Of a stretch of DNA of 64,000 bases, positions 26,915 to 34,558 are shown in pieces. Each line of letters opens with the position of its first letter. The first letter of the stretch is position 1. A program made the translations under genes and the position numbers. The notes beneath the pieces are model-generated. The model searched no databases. It saw nothing but the letters and a program-made list of their open reading frames with translations, and had not been told where the DNA came from. Source of the stretch: Sulfurovum sp. FS08-3 (lineage in GTDB: Bacteria; Campylobacterota; Campylobacteria; Campylobacterales; Sulfurovaceae); NCBI GenBank assembly GCA_000830175.1, contig JQIS01000010.1:1-64000 (forward strand), in the 5' to 3' direction.

Positions 26915-27344
26915 GTGACGATTGATTCTTTTCTATCCCAAAGTAGCTATTATCCACCACAGTGTTGGTTACGCTCTCTTGTTTGTAGAAGTTTTGGTAA
27001 ATATACCACGCTCCATAAAGCAATATCGCAATAAAAAGATAGAAAAAGAGTTTGGAAAAAAAACCATCCGAAGAGGTTTCAACGGTATTACTCAAAACGG
27101 GTTTATTGGTCATTTCAACGTTTTTGACGTAATATTCACGTATATCGTTTTTAAATTGTGTCAAATCAATACCAAATTCTCGTTCAAAAATCTTTGCAAA
27201 TCCCAATACCTGCATTTTGCTGAAGGTTTTAATTTCGCCATTGATAAGTTTTTTGAGCGTATCGGTAGGGATATTGGTTTTGATTGATACCGATTGTAAT
27301 CCATACTCTTCAACAATCTCTTTAATTGTATTATGACTCTCCAT
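26832..27344 (-). CDS. RodZ-like HTH membrane protein, N-terminal part ending after the A20 tract
   Basis: Residues 1-70 form a cytoplasmic helix-turn-helix domain (NTIKEIVEEYGLQSVSI, TDTLKKLINGEI); one membrane helix (about 100-118, FFYLFIAILLYGAWYIY) leads to the periplasm. This is the plan of RodZ, which links MreB to the cell wall. As sequenced, the A20 tract yields six Lys and then a premature stop (NNSLA), giving 170 aa. Shifting by -1 or +2 joins it to the C-terminal frame for a protein of about 330 aa. It overlaps rlmB by 14 bases and is in the rpmE-rsmI-rlmB operon. The same position in C. jejuni is held, from memory, by Cj0152c, a reported N-glycoprotein. Confidence 0.75.
   Translation of the reverse strand: MESHNTIKEIVEEYGLQSVSIKTNIPTDTLKKLINGEIKTFSKMQVLGFAKIFEREFGIDLTQFKNDIREYYVKNVEMTNKPVLSNTVETSSDGFFSKLFFYLFIAILLYGAWYIYQNFYKQESVTNTVVDNSYFGIEKNQSSLENKKENIYSIKVLEEKKKKKKNNSLA
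26848..26867 (-). repeat. 20-nt homopolymeric A tract (T on the plus strand) inside a coding region
   Basis: Twenty consecutive T on the plus strand, coding as A20. Runs of this length are hypermutable and cause polymerase slippage; A20 is out of frame for the downstream half, while A19 or A22 is in frame. Confidence 0.9.
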
Positions 27345-28020
27345 TGATCATCCTATCTATTAAAATTCCTGCGGCAACGCTCACATTGAGTGAGTCAAAT
27401 CTCCGCCTCATTGTTATTGAAACTCGTTTATCGAGTTTGGCCTCTATGCGTTTTGAAATGCCCCTATCTTCCGAGCCTAAAATGAGTACTTTTTTGCCTC
27501 TAAACTCTACTGTGCCAATATTTTCACCCTCCATCGCTGCTCCATAGAGTGTAAATCCAAACTGCTTGAGTTCGTTGAGTCTATCAAGAATAGCATCGCT
27601 TATCAAAAACGGCATATCCAACAAAGCTCCAGAGCTAGTACGTGCAATGGCTTCGTAGTTGAGTTGTTTTACACCCGAAGCAATAATGGCATCTACGCCC
27701 AAAGCATACGCACTGCGAACGATAGCACCAATATTTCCTACATCGGTTAGCGTATCAAGCACAAGAATAAAGTGGCTATTGGCCTTAACCTCCTCAAAAG
27801 AGCTGGGCTTAAAATCATCTATCTCGACCAAAATACCTTGATGATTGCCTCCCTTGCTCATGGCTACAGCCCACTTGTTTTCCAAAAATTTAATCTTTGG
27901 CTTGAAGTGATCAAAGAGCTTTTGAGGCAAGAGACCTTTTTTGGCAAGATAGATGGTTTGAATAGAATTTGGGTGTTGTTGTAATGCATACAAAGCTACA
28001 TGTTTTCCATAGATTATCAT
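27331..28020 (-). CDS. rlmB: 23S rRNA 2'-O-ribose methyltransferase, SpoU/TrmH family
   Basis: A 229-aa SPOUT enzyme expected to methylate the ribose of G2251 (E. coli numbering) of 23S rRNA. An N-terminal substrate-binding domain (about 1-70; YGKHVALYALQ) precedes the knotted domain with motif 1 DTLTDVGNIGAIVRSA, motif 2 LILGSEDRGIS and motif 3 SLNVSVAAGILIDRM. It is a little short but complete. It lies between rsmI (12-base gap) and the RodZ-like gene (overlap). Confidence 0.93.
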   Translation of the reverse strand: MIIYGKHVALYALQQHPNSIQTIYLAKKGLLPQKLFDHFKPKIKFLENKWAVAMSKGGNHQGILVEIDDFKPSSFEEVKANSHFILVLDTLTDVGNIGAIVRSAYALGVDAIIASGVKQLNYEAIARTSSGALLDMPFLISDAILDRLNELKQFGFTLYGAAMEGENIGTVEFRGKKVLILGSEDRGISKRIEAKLDKRVSITMRRRFDSLNVSVAAGILIDRMINGES

Positions 28021-28032
28021 GGCGTGATTTTA

Positions 28033-28866
28033 TCAAAATTTCGCTGTATTTTGAGTGTCAATTAGTAGATTGTAACACTCTTTTACGCTTTTGTCGCTAA
28101 CTTGTGACAAAAGTTTGGCTTTTATTTTGGGTGCAAGCTCCATGGCTAGAATATCGTTGTAACTTAACGTTGCTTCATTTTGCATTTTGGCATGAATGAT
28201 AATCACCCATTCTCCTTTGATTTGAACCTCTTTGAGTTGTTCTAAAAGCTTGTGAACGCTTCCTCGATAGTAGGTTTGAAATTTTTTTGTAAGCTCTTTG
28301 GCCAAAAAGAGTTCACGATGGCTATCAATCGCATTGAGTTCCTCAAGCAATTTAAGCAATCGATGAGGCGATTCGTATAAAATGGCATGGCTAGAAGCAT
28401 TTAAAACATTACCCAAAGCTTTGCTTCTATCACTTCCCTTGTGGGGTAAAAAAGCGTAAAAACCAAAATGAGAACCTTTAAAACCACTTGCAGCAAATGC
28501 CGTAGCAAACGCCGTAGCTCCAGGTAAAATATCGTAGGCGATGGAGTGTTTTTGGCAATACTCGACCAATATTTGACCTGGGTCTGAGATGATGGGCATA
28601 CCCGCATCGCTTACATAAACAGCAACCTCTTTGACAAGACGCTCCCCAATCTCCTCTAAGCGTACGACACCGTTATGTTCATTAAAGGATAAAAACTGTG
28701 CATCGTTAGGATATTTCATCTCAAAGCGTTCACTTAAGATATGCAATAGGTGCTTGGTTTGCCTTGTATCTTCGCACAAAAATAGCGTAGCGACTTCAAA
28801 GCATCGTAAAGCACGGATGGTAATATCTTGAGGGTTTCCAATAGGAGTGGGGATGAATGTAAGCAT
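28033..28866 (-). CDS. rsmI: 16S rRNA (cytidine-2'-O) methyltransferase
   Basis: The 277-aa tetrapyrrole-methylase-fold enzyme methylates C1402 of 16S rRNA in the decoding centre. The family start LTFIPTPIGNPQDITIRAL, the segment FLCEDTRQTKHLL, the SAM-binding VYVSDAGMPIISDPGQ and LPGATAFATAFAASGF are all clear, as is FYAFLPHKG. Length is normal. It sits between rpmE and rlmB, both acting on the ribosome. Confidence 0.96.
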   Translation of the reverse strand: MLTFIPTPIGNPQDITIRALRCFEVATLFLCEDTRQTKHLLHILSERFEMKYPNDAQFLSFNEHNGVVRLEEIGERLVKEVAVYVSDAGMPIISDPGQILVEYCQKHSIAYDILPGATAFATAFAASGFKGSHFGFYAFLPHKGSDRSKALGNVLNASSHAILYESPHRLLKLLEELNAIDSHRELFLAKELTKKFQTYYRGSVHKLLEQLKEVQIKGEWVIIIHAKMQNEATLSYNDILAMELAPKIKAKLLSQVSDKSVKECYNLLIDTQNTAKF

Positions 28867-28873
28867 TTAAACC

Positions 28874-28888
28874 GTACCCAAAGGGTAC
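28874..28888 (-). terminator. Small hairpin between rpmE and rsmI
   Basis: GTACCC (28874-28879) and GGGTAC (28883-28888) are perfect arms around AAA. With only six base pairs and a poor T tract it may reduce rather than stop read-through from rpmE into rsmI. Confidence 0.4.
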
Positions 28889-28900
28889 ACCGTATTAGTT

Positions 28901-29101
28901 TTAGGCTAATTTATATTTTTTCTTGAACTTATCAACACGACCTGTCGCATCAACAATCTTTTCTGACCCAGTAAAAAATGGGTGACACTCGTTGCAAATA
29001 TCAATTGTCATGCTCTCTTTGTTTGTCATAGTGGTAAATGTATTTCCACAAGCACAAGTGACTTGACAATCTTTATAATCTGGGTGTATCTCTTTTTTCA
29101 T
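28901..29101 (-). CDS. rpmE: 50S ribosomal protein L31 (zinc-binding form)
   Basis: A 66-aa protein from the ATG at 29101, chosen because GGGGAGAG sits just upstream and [11 protein letters not shown] is the family start; a further ATG 18 bases upstream is less likely. The cysteines in VTCACGN and [10 protein letters not shown] form the zinc site of the C+ form of L31, which bridges the subunits and stores zinc. Confidence 0.96.
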   Translation of the reverse strand: MKKEIHPDYKDCQVTCACGNTFTTMTNKESMTIDICNECHPFFTGSEKIVDATGRVDKFKKKYKLA

Positions 29102-29274
29102 TATACTCTCCCCTTTCATCGGTTTTATTCGTAGCTACTTTTCTATAAGGTGAATATCAGAATATAGAAAAATTTTTTAGAGCAAAATTATACCAAAAAT
29201 AGTTTTAAACATTTATTAAAAAATAACTCTATAGGTTGATATATCAAAAACAACTCAATCAAAGCGAGAAGTTA

Positions 29275-29302
29275 CTCCCCTCTAAGCAAGGTTCGAGGGG
29301 AG
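29275..29302 (-). terminator. Hairpin terminator after the outer-membrane protein gene
   Basis: CTCCCCTC (29275-29282) and GAGGGGAG (29295-29302) form a perfect eight-base stem 10 bases beyond the stop codon at 29312. The T tract is weak. Confidence 0.6.
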
Positions 29303-29311
29303 AAAAGACCA

Positions 29312-30043
29312 TTAGAATGTGTAAGTTACGCCCACAGAAACGACGGGGTAGAGTTTGTAGTCGCTTAGTTCATTGAGAAGATCTTGCTCTTCCGTGACAA
29401 CGTCGGTATTGATAGTAGCACATGTACCTGTACCACCCGCTACAAGTGTTGGGTCACATACAGCTGTCAAATCAACATTGGGTTCTCCGTGATACATGAC
29501 ACCCAAATCAACCGAAAAGCCCCAACCTGCTTTTTTGGTAGAGTTGCCCCATCCGATACCGATATAGGGAGCTAGTTCATCAAAATCGACCAAACCCTTA
29601 AGCGATACGCCTCTAGCATCGTAGGTATTTCCACCGATGGTGTAGGTTCCTCCTGATGCTTTGGCATCAAGTGTAAACTCATTGCCATTATAGTAAGCTC
29701 CCGCAGAGACTCTAAATTCGTTATCCATTGGGTAGTAATCCAATAATAGACCTGCTGTTACAAGCTCTAAGTCAAAATCGTACTCAATTCCCTCTTGTGT
29801 ATCGGTTGTTGTATAGGTAGCACCATTGACATTGAGTCTTAGATTGAGTTTTTGAGTGATGGATTTGGAAATATCAAGTCCAAGACCTAATGTACCCACC
29901 TTTAATCCTACTGCCATACTAGGATTTCCACTCAACACTTCTTCCATAACGACAGGTTTGACATCAGGAACAATATCCCCTCCCGCAAAAGCGAGAGAAC
30001 TCATAGCACACAGTGATAGACACGAAAGTATAATTTTTTTCAT
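29312..30043 (-). CDS. Outer-membrane beta-barrel protein, 243 aa
   Basis: A signal peptide (MKKIILSCLSLCAMSSLAFA) is followed by a barrel of alternating hydrophobic strands ending in Phe (VSVGVTYTF), as for small OmpA/OmpW-like barrels. An extracellular-looking loop near residue 195-220 has two cysteines (AVCDPT, GTCATI) that could form a disulfide. No pore specificity can be inferred. It is divergent from the TorF-like gene; both mature proteins start AGG(D/E)IV, suggesting a shared processing context or common origin. Confidence 0.8.
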   Translation of the reverse strand: MKKIILSCLSLCAMSSLAFAGGDIVPDVKPVVMEEVLSGNPSMAVGLKVGTLGLGLDISKSITQKLNLRLNVNGATYTTTDTQEGIEYDFDLELVTAGLLLDYYPMDNEFRVSAGAYYNGNEFTLDAKASGGTYTIGGNTYDARGVSLKGLVDFDELAPYIGIGWGNSTKKAGWGFSVDLGVMYHGEPNVDLTAVCDPTLVAGGTGTCATINTDVVTEEQDLLNELSDYKLYPVVSVGVTYTF

Positions 30044-30163
30044 AACAACAAACTCCTTTAAGATAGTTTATACATTATTATATATAAAATATTCTTAAAA
30101 TACTATCATTGGTGGGTTGTCTAAAAATTAATCACCCCTTTGCCTTTTAAAAATAGTTTTTTG

Positions 30164-30172
30164 TGTTACAAT
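30164..30172 (+). promoter_or_regulatory. Extended -10 of the TorF-like gene
   Basis: TGTTACAAT (TGn plus TACAAT) lies 32 bases before the ATG at 30204. Confidence 0.45.
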
Positions 30173-30203
30173 TTGCGTATAAATATTTTAAGGAGCTTTG
30201 AAA

Positions 30204-30953
30204 ATGAAAAAATTAACACTGAGCATTGCATCAATTGTAGCACTTAGTAGCCTATCTTTTGCAGGAGGTGAGATTGTAGAACCACCCGTGGTGACAACAC
30301 CAACTCAAGATTCATGTTTTGCAATGAGTGCCAATATGACATTGGCCTCCAAATATGTATGGAGAGGTCAAGATCAAAACAGTGGCAACCCAGCGGTTCA
30401 AGGTGGTGTTGATGTGTCGTATTGTGGATTTTATGTAGGTGTATGGGCTTCAAACGGTGACTTTGATACATTTGATGCTTTAGGTTTGCGTACAGCATCG
30501 TCAAGCATTGAAGTTGATATCTATGCGGGATATAAGTTTGAAGTGGCTACTGTTGGGTTCGACATTGGATACATTGCTTATCTCTATCCAGGTGTTACAT
30601 CGGAGTGGGATGATGTCGCTAAAGAGGTCTATGTGGGCGTTCGTAAAGAGTTTGGAGACTTTGGTGTGGGTGCAAAACTCTACTATGACTTTGATAATCT
30701 CAACGAAGATCTTGAAGATGGGTACTACACAGCAGAATTTAGTGCATCGTACAAATTGCCCTACGATATTGCTCTAGCAGGTACTTTTGGTATGGACAAC
30801 ATGGCAGGTCACACGGATGATTACTACTACTCAATCGGTGCTTCTAAAGCCATTGATAAATTTACAGTAGGTGTGGTATATCATGGTTACTACAGTGATG
30901 CACTTGATGATACAACCGATAACATTGTAGGTTATATCTCTGCAAGTTTCTAA
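30204..30953 (+). CDS. TorF-family putative porin
   Basis: 249 aa from ATG 30204, with AGGAG eight bases upstream; an in-frame TTG six bases earlier is less likely. The signal peptide ends SLSFA. The mature part has the TorF (TIGR02001) hallmark TLASKYVWRGQDQNSGNPAV, then VSYCGFYVGVWASN and barrel strands, ending ISASF. Members are outer-membrane barrels of unclear substrate. Two cysteines (DSCFAM, SYCGFY) may form a disulfide. Confidence 0.88.
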   Translation: MKKLTLSIASIVALSSLSFAGGEIVEPPVVTTPTQDSCFAMSANMTLASKYVWRGQDQNSGNPAVQGGVDVSYCGFYVGVWASNGDFDTFDALGLRTASSSIEVDIYAGYKFEVATVGFDIGYIAYLYPGVTSEWDDVAKEVYVGVRKEFGDFGVGAKLYYDFDNLNEDLEDGYYTAEFSASYKLPYDIALAGTFGMDNMAGHTDDYYYSIGASKAIDKFTVGVVYHGYYSDALDDTTDNIVGYISASF

Positions 30954-30959
30954 TGAATA

Positions 30960-30976
30960 GGTGGGTTTAGCCCACC
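30960..30976 (+). terminator. Short GC hairpin after the TorF-like gene
   Basis: GGTGGG (30960-30965) and CCCACC (30971-30976) form a perfect stem with loop TTTAG, just after the stop codon. A T tract is lacking. Confidence 0.45.
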
Positions 30977-31030
30977 ACTCTTAGTGTAGTGGCGAAGCAT
31001 AATTTAACTCCCTAAACCTCTCTTCGCCAT

Positions 31031-31570
31031 CTACCAAATCTTACCAAAATCAAAAACAAAACTACACTCTTGCAACTCAAAGTGGATAGACTCATCCGAA
31101 GCATCGGCTATTTTGATATATCGCCCCTCTCTTAATCGATAGACTTTGGCTACGCCATCGCTAGGATTAACGATGATGTAATACTCAACCCCCTCTTGTT
31201 GATAGAGTTCAAATTTCATATTGTGGTCTTTGATAGCTGTTGAGGGTGAGAGGATTTCAAAGATAATCTTGGGGGCTTTGGAGAGATAGTTTTTGTGTAG
31301 GGGCTTATGGCAAATGACGAGATTATCAGGCTGGACAATGGTATTGTCGCTAATCTTCCAATCGACTGGCAAGAGAGCTTTGCACTCTTGACACTCTTTT
31401 AGTGCATCTTTTAATATCCATGCGATATTATTACTGATAGATTGATGTTCAATACTTGGTGAGGGTGCCATAGCGTAGGGGACACCATAAATTAGCTCCC
31501 AATTCCCCTCCCATTTCAAATAGTCACGGTAGGTGTAGCTGGGTAGATACTCCTTTTTAATCGCACTCAT
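31031..31570 (-). CDS. Uma2/DUF820 family putative restriction-like nuclease
   Basis: 179 aa from the ATG at 31570, which is preceded by AAGGAGT; a 10-residue upstream extension in frame is unlikely. The PD-(D/E)XK-like core shows WELIYGVPYAMAP (the Glu), QPDNLVICH (the Asp), KIIFEILSPST (E-x-hydrophobic core) and MKFELYQQEGVEYYIIV. Uma2 proteins are widely amplified in cyanobacteria and other groups; their role is uncertain, possibly in mobile DNA. Here it is a single copy, separated from the NlpC/P60 gene by 31 bases. Confidence 0.85.
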   Translation of the reverse strand: MSAIKKEYLPSYTYRDYLKWEGNWELIYGVPYAMAPSPSIEHQSISNNIAWILKDALKECQECKALLPVDWKISDNTIVQPDNLVICHKPLHKNYLSKAPKIIFEILSPSTAIKDHNMKFELYQQEGVEYYIIVNPSDGVAKVYRLREGRYIKIADASDESIHFELQECSFVFDFGKIW

Positions 31571-31601
31571 TGAGACTCCTTTTTGCTTATTATAGCACAC
31601 T

Positions 31602-32189
31602 CTATTTTGCTTTTCGTTTACCCCACAAGAACTTATCCTTGTACCATCCTGAAATTAAATTGGATACCGTAACGCTATAAGCCTTGCCCGATGAGGAGTG
31701 AATAAACTCTCCGTTGCCCAAATAGATGCCTGAATGATTGACGTATCCTTTTTGGTCGGTATCAAAAAAGACCAAATCACCTCTCTTTAGCTCCTCTTTG
31801 GTTAAGGATTTGCCCTCTATTTTGGATTGATCAAGCGACGAACGGGGTAGAGAAATATTGTGTTCTTTAAAAACATAATAGACAAAACCCGAACAATCAA
31901 AGGTATCGGGTCCTATTTTGGTATCTTCGTATTTAGAACCTATTTTGCTTTTGGCTAATGTAATCATTTTTTCGATACTCTCTGGCGAAAGTGTGGCGTT
32001 GTTCTCATCGCTCACATTGTTTTCGCCCTCAATGGTAAGATTGACAATACAAGCTTTTTTGTTGTGGATATTGATAGTAGTAGTTGAGCCATCTTGGGCG
32101 TTGATATGGATATTGACGACGCACTCTTGGGCAAAAAGTGGCACCAAAAGAGGGAGAAAAGGTAGGGTTTTTATTGACACCCTACGCAC
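31602..32189 (-). CDS. NlpC/P60 family cell-wall peptidase
   Basis: A 195-aa exported C40 peptidase. After a signal peptide (ending LFA) there is a non-catalytic region with two N-glycosylation-type sequons (ENNVS, ENNAT), then the catalytic domain: nucleophile Cys in DTFDCSGFVYYVF (about 97-109), LKRGDLVFFDTD, and the base His in VNHSGIYLGNGEFIHSS. It should cleave stem peptides in peptidoglycan. The 5' end overlaps the 3' end of nrdA by 19 bases. Confidence 0.92.
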   Translation of the reverse strand: MRRVSIKTLPFLPLLVPLFAQECVVNIHINAQDGSTTTINIHNKKACIVNLTIEGENNVSDENNATLSPESIEKMITLAKSKIGSKYEDTKIGPDTFDCSGFVYYVFKEHNISLPRSSLDQSKIEGKSLTKEELKRGDLVFFDTDQKGYVNHSGIYLGNGEFIHSSSGKAYSVTVSNLISGWYKDKFLWGKRKAK

Positions 32190-34546
32190 TCCATGCTTCT
32201 ATCTTCTATACCCTCTTCCTCTTTGATGGCTTCGGGCGATTGGCTACGCAAATAGTAGGTTGATTTGAGTCCAAATTTCCACGCTTCAAGATAGATATCG
32301 TTGAGGTATTTGCCACTGGCTTTATCAAGTGAGATGAAGATGTTGAGACTTTGTCCTTGATCTATCCACTTTTGGCGAATAGCCCCCGCACGCACCAAAA
32401 GGCGTTGGTCAAGCTCATAACACGAAGTGTAGTACCTAAAGGTATCGGGCGAGAGGTTGGGTGCAACGACGGGAATCAGTCCGCTTAAGTTCTCCTCGTA
32501 CCATTTACGTTTGTAGATAGGCTCAATGGCTTGTGTCGTACCTGTCAAAATGGAGATAGAACTTGTGGGAGCAATAGCCATAAGGTAGCCGTTTCGCATA
32601 CCGTTGGCTTTGACTTTGCTTCGCAATTTGTCCCAATCGTAAGCATAGCCAAAGAGTCCGCCTCTATCGACGAGTTTGCACGCCTCTGGGTTGGCTTTGT
32701 CAATCGGAAAGAGTCCTTTTGACCAATCCGAGCCTTCGTAGGTGGGATAGATTCCTTTTTCAAATGCCAAATCACTCGAGGCCAAAATGGCGTTGTAAGA
32801 GACCGCTTCCATAATCTCATCGATTTTCATAAAGTGTTCGTTGCTACCCCACTCAATGCGACTTTGTGCCAACATCTGTGCTTCACCCATTACGCCCAGT
32901 CCAATAGAGCGACTCTTTTGGTTGGTTTTTTTCACCTTTGCAAGAGGATAGAAGTTGAGGTCTATGACATTATCAAGCATTCTAATGGCAATAGGAACGA
33001 CTCGTTCAATATCTTTTTGGGTATGGATACGAGAGAGATTGATAGAGGCAAGATTGCACACGGCGGTATCGCCATCTTGTTGATGCTTCTCTACCATCCA
33101 TACTTGTTTGCCCCCGATGCTATCAAGAGCGGTAACCTTTTTGCCTAGCTTCACAACACCGCTATCTACTCTAATCTCCTCCAATTCACCCATTACCAAC
33201 TGGCTCATATCTTCAAAAGTGATTTGAATATCGTAATGGTTGGGGGCGGTATTTTGAAAAATTTCAGTACAAAGATTGGAACTACGGATAAGACCCGCAT
33301 GGCGATTGGGATTGGCTTTGTTGGCGGCATCTTTGAAAGTAAGAAAGGGGTTGCCCGTCTCAAAATAGCTACGCAAAATCTCTTTCCACAAATCTTTGGC
33401 TCGTATTTTGTTTTTGGTTAAAGTTTCATCGGCTTCAAGCTCAACAAAACGCTTTGCAAATGCCTCTCCATAGAGTTCTGTAAGTTCGGGGACATCATAG
33501 GGGTCAAAGAGTGTCCACATGGCATCTTGGGTGACCCTCTCCATAAACAAATCATTAATCCATAGAGCTGGAAAGAGGTCATGCGCACGACGGCGTTCTT
33601 CCCCTGAGTTTTTCTTCAAATCCAAAAAGTCTTTGACATCAATATGCCACGGCTCAATATAGACCGCAATTGCCCCTTTTCGAGTACCTAGCTGATCTAC
33701 CGCTACCGCCACATCGTTGGCGATTTTCAAAAACGGTACAATGCCCCCTGCGGCGTGTTTGTGTCCATCGATAAACGAACCCATGCCACGCACCAATGAC
33801 CAATCCCAACCAATACCCCCGCCAAATTTGGAGAGCAACGCCATCTCTTTGTAGCCATCAAAAATACCTTCGATATTATCAGGCGTAGAGCCAATATAAC
33901 AAGAGCTTAGTTGGTGTCTGGGAGTCCTTGCATTGGAGAGTGTTGGTGTGGCTGCCATGACTTCAAATTTGCTTAAAATATCGTAAAATTTCTTTGCCCA
34001 TGTCTGTTTGTCAAACTCATTTTGAGCCAAAAACATCGCCACTGCCATAAAGAGATGTTGGGGCAACTCTATAGGGTGATTGTTTTTGTCTTTGATAAGG
34101 TATCTATCGTAGAGGGTTCGGATACCCAAATAGTTAAATTGCATATCACGTTGGGGGTCGATGTAGCTATTGAGATCCTCTAAATCGTATTTATCTTTGA
34201 GTCCCGCTACGATTCTGCCCTCTTTTTCACCTTTGATAAAATAGTCACGCAGATGATTGTAGCCCGTAAAGCCTGTGACTTTGTGATATAAATCGTACAA
34301 AAAAAGCCGTGCGGCGACAAAGGTCCAATCGGGTCTATCAATATCTATTTTATCCACAGCGGTTCGGATAAGTGTTTGTTGTATTTGAGTCGTAGAGATA
34401 AGATCACGAAACTGCAAATTGGCATCCACTTCCAATTCGCTTTGACTCACATTTTCAAGTCCCTCTACCGATTCGGCGGTATATTTTTGAATTTTGCTAA
34501 TATCCAATGGCTCAACCCTGCCATCACGTTTGACAACTCGTATCAT
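32171..34546 (-). CDS. nrdA: Ribonucleoside-diphosphate reductase class Ia, alpha subunit
   Basis: The 791-aa large subunit makes deoxyribonucleotides aerobically with NrdB, which is not in this window. An ATP-cone (about 1-95, MIRVVKRDGRVEPLDI) precedes the ten-strand barrel with the active-site cysteines in QLSSCYIGS and SSNLCTEI and the phrase NLASINLSR. The C-terminal tail ends MECVGCQ; CxxC there is the swinging thiol pair reduced by thioredoxin. GAGGAG is well placed before ATG 34546. It follows argS closely. Confidence 0.95.
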   Translation of the reverse strand: MIRVVKRDGRVEPLDISKIQKYTAESVEGLENVSQSELEVDANLQFRDLISTTQIQQTLIRTAVDKIDIDRPDWTFVAARLFLYDLYHKVTGFTGYNHLRDYFIKGEKEGRIVAGLKDKYDLEDLNSYIDPQRDMQFNYLGIRTLYDRYLIKDKNNHPIELPQHLFMAVAMFLAQNEFDKQTWAKKFYDILSKFEVMAATPTLSNARTPRHQLSSCYIGSTPDNIEGIFDGYKEMALLSKFGGGIGWDWSLVRGMGSFIDGHKHAAGGIVPFLKIANDVAVAVDQLGTRKGAIAVYIEPWHIDVKDFLDLKKNSGEERRRAHDLFPALWINDLFMERVTQDAMWTLFDPYDVPELTELYGEAFAKRFVELEADETLTKNKIRAKDLWKEILRSYFETGNPFLTFKDAANKANPNRHAGLIRSSNLCTEIFQNTAPNHYDIQITFEDMSQLVMGELEEIRVDSGVVKLGKKVTALDSIGGKQVWMVEKHQQDGDTAVCNLASINLSRIHTQKDIERVVPIAIRMLDNVIDLNFYPLAKVKKTNQKSRSIGLGVMGEAQMLAQSRIEWGSNEHFMKIDEIMEAVSYNAILASSDLAFEKGIYPTYEGSDWSKGLFPIDKANPEACKLVDRGGLFGYAYDWDKLRSKVKANGMRNGYLMAIAPTSSISILTGTTQAIEPIYKRKWYEENLSGLIPVVAPNLSPDTFRYYTSCYELDQRLLVRAGAIRQKWIDQGQSLNIFISLDKASGKYLNDIYLEAWKFGLKSTYYLRSQSPEAIKEEEGIEDRSMECVGCQ

Positions 34547-34558
34547 AAAATATCTCCT

